A stretch of DNA of 64,000 nucleotides from Zygaena filipendulae. Its lineage: Eukaryota > Arthropoda > Insecta > Lepidoptera > Zygaenidae. Location: NCBI GenBank assembly GCA_907165275.2, contig OU015677.1:1054001-1118000 (forward strand), given 5' to 3'. Under the pieces are notes generated by a model. The model saw nothing but the letters and a program-made list of their open reading frames with translations. It made no database searches and was not told where the DNA came from. A program made the position numbers and the translations under genes. Shown in pieces: positions 12,967 to 24,900 of the stretch. Every line of letters starts with the position of its first letter. Within the stretch, counting starts at the first letter, position 1.

Positions 12967-15900
12967 CATACATACAATCGAACATAGAACCTCCTCCTTT
13001 TTGGAAGTCGGTTAAAAATGAACATAGATAAAGCGCATTAAAGTTTAGGGTGGGGGACTCGTGACGTCAATATTCATTATAAGCGCCATACAAACCGCAC
13101 AGAATTGTGACGTCACGCGAAATTTCAACTCAATGTATCTCTGTTATTTTTTGAGTACGTAAAAAAAGAAAAAATACGTGTCCAATATTTTTTACTAATC
13201 TACACAACGGACTAAAAAAAAATTTTTTGTCAAGTAGCCATCGGGCGGGTGGTGTAAGTCTAACAGGGGTTGAACTAGAAAAAAGAACATTTAAAAGAGA
13301 TCTTCTATGTTGTTATATATCGCAGCTAAATTGTTATAACAACAGCGAAATATTGATCTGTTTTTAAGTAACGTATTTTGTATTTTAAAAGACTATACTC
13401 GTACAACTTTTGTTGGTTCCCATTTTTCGCGATATTCAAGTTTATTTAAATTTGTTTAAATTGTCGGCTAGATAAGTACTATTTTTAAATATTATGTATT
13501 TTGACTTTATTTTATTTGCATGTGTCTTTCTTTGTCTATAACTGTGACGTCACTGAACGCGTTACTCTTGTTTCATGTTCTTGTAGTGGTGCACATAATA
13601 TTGACGATCGTTAAATAAATAACACAACTTTAATTGTATAACACCAATCACAGAAAATTTGGGTGCTCGTTTGTGCATCAGATGTCGGTAGGCACCATTT
13701 GAATATGATATGGTCACAATCCAAATATACAATATGCTCGGTTATGCTCGGTTGTAAACATGTCGCTTATACCTACAATTTGGCTTGAGACATTAACTTG
13801 TGTAATACCTTTATTATAAAAATCACCTTCCGTTAGTATCGCAAAAACTCTTCTGATTTGAATACCTATCGTTTTTGTTTTATTACGTAAATGCACGTAA
13901 AAATTTGCTGGTAATTTACGTCCGCCCGAATGTCTTTGGGCACAGCTTAGTAGATTATAAGAGTCGATCTAGGTAGAAGAGGGAATAGAAAAACCACCTA
14001 TTCATTTATCGATATCGACTAATCGACACCGTGGTACTTCACCAGCGCACGGATCTAATTTGTCGGAGTCCACCCAGACCCTTTGTTTGTGAGAACAAAT
14101 TGCCGCCGGATAATTGGCTTAAAGGCCCCTCCGAGGGAGGTAAGGGTCGGGCCTCACTGCCAGCGAGACGCGCTGCTAATTTCCAACCTAAACGGTTTTT
14201 GTCGTATGTGCCGATTATTCATTTGTTTTTAGGGAAATGCAAGACATTACCATTTACAGCGGGCTTGCACAAGCTAAATTCGAAAATGTTTGCTTACGAG
14301 CTTTGCAGGTACTATAGAGGGGATCTCTTGCACCTTTCGGGCTTTCGACTATGAAAACTTGGACTTAATTAATCGTGTTGTTTTTTTATTGTTAAAAAAA
14401 GACAGGTTATCTGGTTTTTTAATACTGTTTATGACAGTTTATGTTTGTAGATGCATAATTTTTCAGAAATTTTAAAACATTTTCCGCAATAATTTATGTA
14501 CATAAAAGTGTTATGTAAATAAGTATATTTATATCACATACCTACCTCTGGGGTTGTTTCACATAGAATTTGATAATTCCAATGAAAATTTAATATCAGC
14601 CTATGCTTTTGGTTATAAAAGTGATTGATAAAATAAATCCACGTAGGTACGTATAGTGATGTCGTGACGTAACGAGAAAAACGCCTATAATAGGACCCCG
14701 CCTTTACTACCAGACAGAAATTACGTTACGTTATACGGCAGCCACCTAAATCGGTAAATACATAAGCGGGTAGGTGCATGGGTAGCGACTAGCGAGTGAT
14801 TTTTCAAATTAACTTACGAATTAGAAAACATTACGTTGAACTAATTGCTTGTGATTTTACTTATAAGCACCACTCCAAATGGAGTTTATTATTTACTAGC
14901 TGGTCGATCCACGTCCATTTCGGAATTACCGCAGGAACTCAACAACTTCGGAGTTCCCGCTCGAATTCCGGGTTACAAAATGGCGTATGTTACTTAAGGT
15001 TAAAGGATAATGTAACTTACTCTAATGGTGAAAAAATGTTTAAATCGGTCCAGTAGTTTTTGATTTAAATCGTAACAAATAAACAAAAAATAATATAGAT
15101 AATAATAATCCACTGCACAACACACAGATCTACTTGATCCCACAGTAAGCTATTATTAGCTTGTGTCGTGGAAACCAAGCAAACGTGGTATATACTACAT
15201 AGAATTACATATATCTATATTATACTACTAGCTGTCCCCCGCGATTTCATCCGCGGTAATTTCGGAGTTCCCGCGGGAATTCCGGGATAAAAACTATTCT
15301 ATCTTTTAAGTTGGACCACATTATAAATGATTACAAAATTTTATCAAAATCCGTTCAGTAGTTTCGGAGTCCATCGCGGACAAACAACGTGACACGTGAT
15401 TTATATATATTAGACTAGCTGTCCCCCGCGATTTCATCCGCGGTAATTTTGGAGTTCCCGCGGAGGTTGCGGGAAAAAAGTACTCTATGTCCTTCAGTTC
15501 AGTAGTTTCGGAGTCCATCGCGGACTAACAACGTGACACGTGATTTATAAAGATATATAAACACGCCCAGACTGAAAAATGGAACCCTGTGCTCATCACA
15601 CAAAGTGCACCCCCACCGGGAATCGAACCCGGAACCTCTCGATTAGCGGGCATGGTGACCTACTGCGCCAATCGGGTCGTCTGATGACGATGACTCCCTG
15701 CATTACACAAATCAATAAAATCACTCGTTTAGGCACGATTAAATTTCTCAATATCATAACTCCACAACTAATTGGGCCGATAATAATTCACGCCGCGCTG
15801 AATCGCGGCCGACCCTATAGCAATAAAAAGCTCTTCTGCAACCCCGGCAGTAAAAAGCTCTCCGACTGAGTGCCCCGTATAGGCCCAAAACAGGTGCTTA

Positions 15901-18900
15901 ACGCCATATGGGCAAGTCGTAATAGTGAGCGGGCACTGTACCCCATTCTACACGTTGAATGGGGTACAACGAGTTGGTACCGTTCACTTATTTTTCGCGC
16001 TGAGATGTATAATGAGGGTAATAAATCGTTGATGATAATGAATTGACCAATTACTAAATTACAAATGAGTAAATTTTGGTTTTAAAAACAAGCTTTATCA
16101 AAGTTAAATTTGGCAAGTTTGGATATAGATAATCTCTGAACTGAAACCTCGGAGGATATTTATCATAACGGAACGAAGAGTTCCCGCGGGATTTCCGCAG
16201 TTCACGCGGGTCAAATGGCGGGTGAACAGCCATTAGTATTGATTAGCTTCATAATGAGGTTACCCGCTTCTACTATACCACATATATTATAATACTATAC
16301 AGTATACTAGTACCATACCATATTATAGCGAATTTGCGTTTAGTTGTTTGTTTGTCTGTTACGCTCTCATGCCTTAACGGCTCAACCGATGACCATGAAA
16401 TTTTGCATACACGTTGTCGGGGGTACAGAGGATACATAAGGCACTTTTTATCCCGGAATTCCTGCGGGAACTCCGAAATTAACGCTGGGAACTTTCTTAT
16501 GGTAAACATTCGTATGATGAATTATCATATTTTTCACACCAATCACGCACCCATTATTTGTCATGAAATGACAGATAACCTATTTATCTACATGAAAAAT
16601 ATTTTGAAATGACACAATATTGAGATGATGAGTCTTTTACGATTCTCAGTATCTCTGAGCTTATCTCCATCAAGGTACAATTGAATATCTACAATATTTT
16701 ACTAGATTTATATGTGAGATAGGATCCATCTAGGGCTGTCAAAAGCAGGATTTGAGGTAAACGAGTTTTAGATTTCACGAGTTGCCGTAAGACTTAATTT
16801 TATACCTAGTTCCTATTTTGAAACAACAGATATATCTCAGTGTTTCAAGTGGATAGGTATTTGGTTCGAAAAAAGGAAATTATTAACACTTAGTTGAAAT
16901 GTGATGTTTAAATATTTTTCAGCAGATAAAACTTATTTTTTCTCCCTCTACAGTTACATTTCTCCATTCAAATTCTTAGAAATATATATTTTTCTTAGGT
17001 TATCTTATGCTGTTCCCAAAGGATAGGGATTTTTCTGGATGAAATATAATTTGAGTCCTTCTGACAACGTGCATGCAAAATTTCAAGATGATCGATTGAG
17101 TAGTTAAGTCTTGAAAGCGCAACAAACAAACAAAGCAACAAACTTACATTGGCATTTATAATAACTAAGTTAGCATTAATTGGGATCCTGCGAGACTGTA
17201 TCTGAATCTTGATTGTTAACTGCACACCTAAACCGGTGACAACCCTGGACCTAAACTTTCAAGCCACCCAAAATTGTAACACCGAAGACGTCGACTTTGA
17301 CGGCTTTATCTCGCCCCAGATGGATAAACAGCAAGATCGATGGCAATGTTTGTTTCATTGCTTTATGATCGATGTACCTCAGGTAGGTTACCTATCTACT
17401 AACGACTGTCTGAATTGTCGATTGTCAAATTTTCCACAAATTTATCGAAGACAAGTGGAGCGAACCTTGGGTAGGCACCTGTATACCTATACAGTATACA
17501 ACGTGTTAATGAATTAACTGAAAACCTGATAAACCCCATTTAAAAAAATAAACAATAATATTATTAAAATGTATTTGTTGTCGAAAAAATTTATACTTTA
17601 ATTTTTCAACATTAGTTTGGAGGTGACCTATCTACGAAATTCCAAGCGCTACGCCCGCGCCTACCGGTTCGAATTTTTTAACACGTTGTATATTCAGCAA
17701 TTGTAGATTATTTCATACTAGCTGGTGCCCGCGGTTTCACCAGCGTTAATTTCGAAGTTCCCGCGAGAATTCATGCCGCAAGGCATTAAGTTCGCCATTA
17801 GGGATGTTGACTACTTTTGAAAATGAAAATTCTAATTAGTCCGTCAGTTAGAAAATAAAAAAAAACAATAGACACGTATTTTTTGTTTTTTTAAATAAAT
17901 TAAAATATTCAGAGATAAAGCGCATGAGGAGATCGTGACGTCACTAACCGCAAAACAGCCATACAAACTGTCAGAATAGTGACGTCACGCGAAATTTCAA
18001 CTCAATATATCGCCGTTATTTTTTGATTACGTAAAAAAAGAAAAAATACGTGTCCAATATTTTTTAATAATCTACAAGACGGACTAAAAAATTAAAATTA
18101 GTCAACATGCCCTTTGTACTTGTTGTGCAATAAAGAATGAATTAATAAATAAAATAAAATAAATAAATTCTTTGATAAAAGTACCCTGTCCTTTTTTGTA
18201 CCCCAGAGAAAAGGATATAGGGTATCTACTTTTATCCCGGAATTCCCGCGGTAGCACCGAAATTGACGCTGGTGAAACTGCATTAAATTTTGCATAGATA
18301 CTACAAGGCACGGGGTACAGAAACGCTTATAGAGCCCTTTTATCCCGAAATTCCCGAGGGATCTCTGAATTAACGTTGATACCGCGGAGAACAGCTATAA
18401 GTAGGTATAATCGACGACCCGAAAGGCGCAGTAGGTCACCATGCCTGCCCGCTAATCAAGAGGTTCCGGGTTCGATTCCCGGTGGGCGGTGAACTTTGTG
18501 TGATGAACACAGGGTTCCATTTTCCAGTCTGGGCGTGTTTAAACATCTACATATACCTACTATAATATTATTATATGTAATAATACGTTTGCTTGGTTTC
18601 CACGACACAAGCTTATAGCTTACTGTGGGGTCAAGTAGATCTGTGTGTTGTGAAGTGGATTATTATTAACTAGTTGTGCCCCGCGGTTTCACCCGCGTGA
18701 ACGTTTTTATGTAACGACTTTTTTTTCCGACATCCGATTTAAATGAAACAAAGCCTATATGTAGCTGCAGGCTAAGCTTAATCTACTTTTGAAAACTGCA
18801 TGACAATCCGTTCAGTAGATTCGGAGATTATCGCGAACAGACAGACAGCAAAGAAGAATTTTAAAACGTTTTTTTTTTGTGGTTGGTTACTCTTCTTTTA

Positions 18901-21900
18901 TCGCCCCCTGTCAATTTTTGTTAAAAATATTCAATGTACAGAATCGCGGATTCTACTCTTTTATTATTAGATAGATAATGACATTAACAAAAAAAAACAC
19001 ATTCGACACCAGCAAAACCTGTCGCTGTTGACAAACAGCGACTACAAACGATGACATGTGTGTCGCGCGCGATTAGCGACACAGTCTAGCGCCCCCCGGA
19101 CAAACAGCGACCGGGCGGCCATTGTTGGTGGCGGTGTTGGCACTTCGCACCGCTGCGCCCCGGGCGGCGGCGCGTGGCGGCAGAAACCCTTAGGCGCACT
19201 ACATTATCGCCAATGATCGTTGATCGTGTGATCGGCGATAATGTGGACACCTCAACGCAACCACAGGCGATTCCCTTTGATGCGTGTCCAAAAACCGACA
19301 ATAGGGATGTTGACTACTTTTGAAAATCAAAATTCTAATTAGTCCGTCAGTTAGAAAATAAAAAAACAATAGACACGTATTTTTTGCTTTTTTAAATAAA
19401 TTAAAATATACAGAGATAAAGCGCATTAAAGTTTAGGATGAGGAGGTCGTGACGTCACTAACCGCAAAATATGGCTGTTTTGTCAGAATAGTGACGTCAC
19501 GCGAAATTTCAACTCAATATATCGCCGTTATTATTTGATTACGTAAAAAAAGAAAAAATACGTGTCCAATATTTTTTAATAATCTACAAGACGGACTAAA
19601 AACAAAAAATTAGTCAACATGCCCATTGGCTACTTGACGAATTTTTTTTTTAGTCCGTCGTGTCGATTAGTAAAAAATGTTGGACACGTATTTTTTCTTT
19701 TTTTACGTAATCAAAAAATAACGGCGATTCATTGAGTTGAAATTTTGCGTGACGTCACTACCCGGTGCAGGTTGTACGGGGCTTATACTGAATAATGACG
19801 TCACGAGTCCCCCACCCTAAACTTTAATGCGCTTTATCTATGTTTATTTTCATTAATTTGAAAAAGCAAAAAATACGTGTCTATTATTTTTTTATTTTCT
19901 AACTGACGGACTAATTAGAATTTTGATCTTCGTCTCCCGGAGAATACCCAATTCACGGTTCGGAAGCGATCATAGACGATGACCGGGGAACAGCTATAAG
20001 AACTAAATGCGAAAGTGAGTTTATTTCTTTGTTTGTTTGTTACGCTTTCACAGCTTAACTACTCAACCGATCGTCACGAAATTTTGCATACACGCTATCA
20101 GGGGTACAGAGAAGGTAGGTACCTACTTTTATCACGATATCACCACAGAAACTTCGAAATCAACGCGGACCAAAACCGCGGCGGATCTGCTAGTTGTTTG
20201 GATGTTTGTTACTCAATCACGCAAAAACAGTTGAACGGATTTGGATGAAATTTGTTATGCACATTGTCAGGGGTACAGAAAAGGACATAAGGTAGAGTGT
20301 TTTAATTAAGAAAGAGTGAGTGGTACTTTTTATCCCGGAATTCCCGCGGGAACTCCGAAATTACCGCGGGTGAAACCGCGGGGCGCAGCTTGTATATAAC
20401 AAACCAATTATCCACCAATTAACGTTTCAGCAAATTCTACAAAGCCCACCGAGCCGTCACTCCGGACTTTGTCACGGCTTAGCCAGTGCAGTGTGCACAC
20501 TCTGCCCCTTGGTTTGTTTACCGACAACACATGTCGCCTGCGAATAGGGGCTGTTTGTTGTTGTGGACTGTACGGATCGACGCGAAAAATATGCATTTTG
20601 AAATTAACTATTTCATTAATAGGTTGGTACAAACTTATATTGGATAGATTATATTTTAACTCATCTATACTGCCCACGTAGCTAAATAATTGACACTCTA
20701 AAATCGTTGACGGATAGAAAACTTGATTTTGATGCATGTATTCGTCTTCTCTTCAATTATGGCACTCTATCGCGATTTATCGCATTTAATTCTGCCAATG
20801 TACGTATTTTTAGCAATTAAAGTGATTATGGCGAAACGCCAATGACAGTGTAATATTGTTTCTCAAGATAAAACTCAATAGGCTAGTTTCCTAAATTTTC
20901 TTTTTTAGGCCGTTTTGTAGATTATTAAAAAATATTGTACACGTATTTTTTTTTTTTTATGTAACCAAAAAATAACGGAGATATATCAAGTCGAAATTTC
21001 ACATGACGTCACGCCTCGCTACAGTTTGTTCGCACGTTATAGCGAGCTGTGACATCACGAGTCCCCCTAAACTTTAATGCGCTTTATCTATGCATTTTTC
21101 CATTATTTTAAAAAAGCAAAAAATACGTGTCTTTTATTTTTTTATTATCTAACTGACGGACTAAATAGAATTTTGATTTTTTTACCCAGGAAACTAGCCT
21201 ATTCCCTCTGGAAAACCAGATTCTTACTTGAAAAACAAAATGGCTGCTGAACGGTGGTGAAAATATCGAATAAATAACGCGACAGGCGTCCACTCGCTAT
21301 GACCTCCATCGGTCAACAACCGACGCATGTATTATTTTTAAGAAATTTCGTGATGCCAAATAAAGTTATGTCTATGTCTAAAACTAAGTAACGAAACGTC
21401 ACGTCACTCGGTAAGCCAATCGAAACTAGTTTTCACGTGGTCACGCAAAACTAGTTTTGATCCGCTGACTAACAGCCGCACTCAGAGTCGACTTTAATGA
21501 TTACTTAGTTAAGTATAGATTTTTAAAACAAAACTGCCGCAATCAGAGACGTTAAGTAAATTAAAGTTAATTGGCATTTAATGAGATGTAACTTAATTAG
21601 TAAAATGACAATTAACATAAATTTATTAAACTTGTCTGATTGCGGCAGTTTTGTTTTAAAAATCTATACTTAACTAAGTAATCATTAAAGTCGACTCTGA
21701 GTGCGGCGGTAAGTGACAATGTCAAAATATCAAATTATCTAAGTTCACTTGGTTAAGTTGACGAGTGAAAGCCGTACCGAAAACACACGTGTCACGTTTG
21801 TCTTCGTTAATTTAGTCACTTTTCAGCATCTATCTTGGACCCTGAGCAGGAAACTGGCTTTCAAGAGAGCCATGTTTTAACTTGGGGAATAATCTAACAT

Positions 21901-24900
21901 TGTCATTGGCGTTTCGCCATAATTGAAGAAGTAGATGAAGATATTTTTATTATTATGAAACATTGTCATTGGCAAATTATAATTATAGACGCCATTATTA
22001 AAGAAGAAGAAGAAGAAGAATTTCATATTTTTTTTTATTTTTAATACAAGAAAACAGACAAGAAAAAAAAAGAAAAAGAAAGAAAAAGAAAATTCGTTGT
22101 CGCCCGTCAATCTGTGCGGTCCTTTGCGTCACTCCAAGGTTTTTTGAAAGCACCCCTTTTGCGGTGATCAAATCTCATAGACAGTAGGTAGGTGATATCG
22201 TAAAAGTGAAACCTTTTTGAGATTGGACGGGACGTGGGGATAGTGTTTTAGTGTTGTGCTGATTTCTTTTGAATAATGATGTTAATCCGATTTAAAAAAA
22301 ACTACGAAAAAATTTCAAAAAAAACAAAAAAATTGACGATTGCATTGGCCGCAGTAGGTCACCATGCCTGCTCGCTAATCAAGAGTTTCCTAATAAATAA
22401 AATGCAAGTATGTTTTTTTTTCTTTTAAGCCTTAACTACACAACCTATCATCATGGAAATAGCATACAAACTTTCAGGGATACATAATAGCACATGGTAG
22501 GCACTTTTTACTCCACCAATCCAGCGGAAACTTCCAAATTAACGTGAGTGAAACCGCGGGGAACAACTATCTTACTGATATTATAAATGGACATAGATAA
22601 GCAATAGTGTGTTAACCCACATTGAAGAAATTTTGAGTAAATCGAGTTTTAAAAGTATAGCGCCATTTTGTGTCAACATTTTTTATGTTCAATATTTAGT
22701 TACATATTTAAGCAATGTAATAATGTAAACACATAATTAAAAAACGTTCCCCAACTCTCAATAAATTGTTCTGAATCAATAACTTAATTTTGTGGGTTAA
22801 CATGTTATTGCTTATCTTGGTCCAAATGTGAAAGTATGGATGTTTGAATGTTTGGATGTTTGTTACACAATCACGCAAAAACGGCTGAACGGATTTGGAT
22901 TGAAATTTGGCATGCACGTTTTTAAGGGTACAGAGAAGGATATAGGGTACTTTTTATCCCGGAATTCCGCTGGGCACAGCTAGTTAATAAATACAAAAGA
23001 AACTGTCTAGCTGTCTGTTACCTTATCAGGCTTCAAATCAACAACTGATCATCATAAAATCATAAATATCATGTATTGAATGGTAACTAATTACTGACAA
23101 TGATTAAGCAATCATGTCACTAACAGAATGATCTAAGTTGGTCTAATGAATAAATAATTGATTATTATTATTAATATTATAAAATTTCGCATACTAATTG
23201 TCAGGCGTACACCTACAGAAAAGGACATAGGGTAGGTATATATCTACATTTTATCCTGAAATTCACGCAAGCAACTTGGTAAATCCTCACTCACCGCCCA
23301 GCTCCGGTATTCTATGGTAGAACATGCCGGTCCTGGCGAGCCACTCCAGCTGCATGTGGTGCAGCACCCGGTCCCCGGGGTGGTGGAAGGCGGACGGCAT
23401 CGCCGCCCCCGGGGGCAGCCCCTGCGGCAGCTGCGGGTAGCTGAACAGCGCCGCGGACTGCGCCGCCACCAGCGGGCTTGGCGGCAGGAGGCCCGGCTTC
23501 GGGATTATGCCTGTCGGTCGGAGAGCTGCTGTTAGCACTAAATATTTTTAATTTTTATATATTTTTTGGTCGTTTATAGTACTTACAATATGCCCTTACT
23601 CTAATATGTACACTTATCTTGGTATGCAATCTAGCTCTTTTACTTTTGTGAATGTATTTATTATTTTATTTTCGGTTGTAAACTGTTTTGTGTACTAAAT
23701 AAATAAATAAATAAATAAATAAATATCAGAGGCAACCTCGCAAAAGGGAGCCGGTAGATCCCACAGAACAGAAAATAACAGATATAAGGGACATTGACTT
23801 AGCATGAAAGCAGATGAAAACCAGTGTCGCTGGGTGATTTTCGCACACAAAAACATTCATTACCTAACGTAAAGAAATGTATTAAACGCTTTATGGTTAT
23901 ATTTTTACTCAGTCACTGTTTTCAAAATTCACAGTTTTGGGAATATTGTGGTAAATATACTTGGGATCGCAGCAAAAGAAGTTTTGGCCAAGTTAGAGCA
24001 TTTATTTTGGTCACGCCTGCCCCGCCTACATGGCCGCTACAAGGATTTCGACTTGATCATCAAAAATTTGTATTACATACTCTATTTTACATACGTATAC
24101 CTACTCTCCTATGGCTTTATTTTTGAATAAATTCCCAACTAGGTATTTGTTTTTTTTTTTCTGCACATTTTTTTTAAGGCGAACTTAATGCCTTGCGCCT
24201 TTGTCTACCAGTTAACCACTAAGTAGACGGAGAGATAATATAGATCGAGGTGTGCAATCAGAAATTAAAATAACAAATACCCAAAAAAAAAAAAATAGAA
24301 AAACAGAAATTCTTAGCACGCTTACACCAAAAACAATTTGTCATATTTGAAGACATTTTAGAAGAACATAGCCAGCTTCGAACACATGATTTGTCATTTA
24401 ATGGCTTTTCCCATCCCCATTCCAGGTCGGCAACGCACCTGCATGCCTTCTGGTGTTGCAGATGTCTATGGGCGGCGGTAATCACTTACCATCAGGTGTA
24501 CCACTTGCACGTTTGCCCCCTAAAAAAAAAAAAGAAAACCATAACTCACCAGGTCTATATGTCTCGATGTCTTCGTTGCCCCCCTCCACGCCAGGAGAGA
24601 TGGGGGGGCTGTAGCTCCCGGACCGGTTGCCATCGTCCGACCCCGGACTCCCGCTCCTGGGACTACTCTGACCAGATCTGGGACTCTCCGTGTCCAACCT
24701 CCGGTCATAATCCTGGCTGTCACGATTCTCCGGACTGTTCCCGTATTTACTGATAACGTTCTGATCGATTTGACCGTCGAAATGGTCGTTCTGATACCGG
24801 GGTATATAGTTTTTGTTCTGTATTAAAGTCAGATATTTCTGCTGGGCGATTCTCTCTTCGAACGTGTTCGCCGGCTCCATGTTGTTATGTCTGGTGGACA

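Larger units (their letters stand above)
4345..23294 (-). other. exex intron 2, 19 kb, filled with transposable elements
   Basis: Splits the linker exon from the homeobox exon. It holds several copies each of the ACAACGTG-ended, CRE-bearing, foldback and GGACATAG-ended MITE families, the tRNA-derived SINE and numerous CCGCGG-type repeats, all listed separately. Stretches where I see no repeat are about 5787-6700, 13245-14890 and 16500-17030. Confidence 0.85.

Noticed and set aside
12449..12985. 178-codon minus-strand ORF
   Set aside because: Lies wholly inside the nested repeat element and starts next to its poly-A run (a Phe run in the protein). It consists of two copies of the same tandem unit, with no domain.
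18411..18490. A tRNA gene
   Set aside because: A and B boxes are present but the sequence does not fold to a cloverleaf with acceptor stem, and the same unit with body and tail recurs: it is a SINE.
20408..20737. 109-codon minus-strand ORF in exex intron 2
   Set aside because: No recognisable domain, signal peptide or codon signature. One end lies in a repeat edge; most likely chance.
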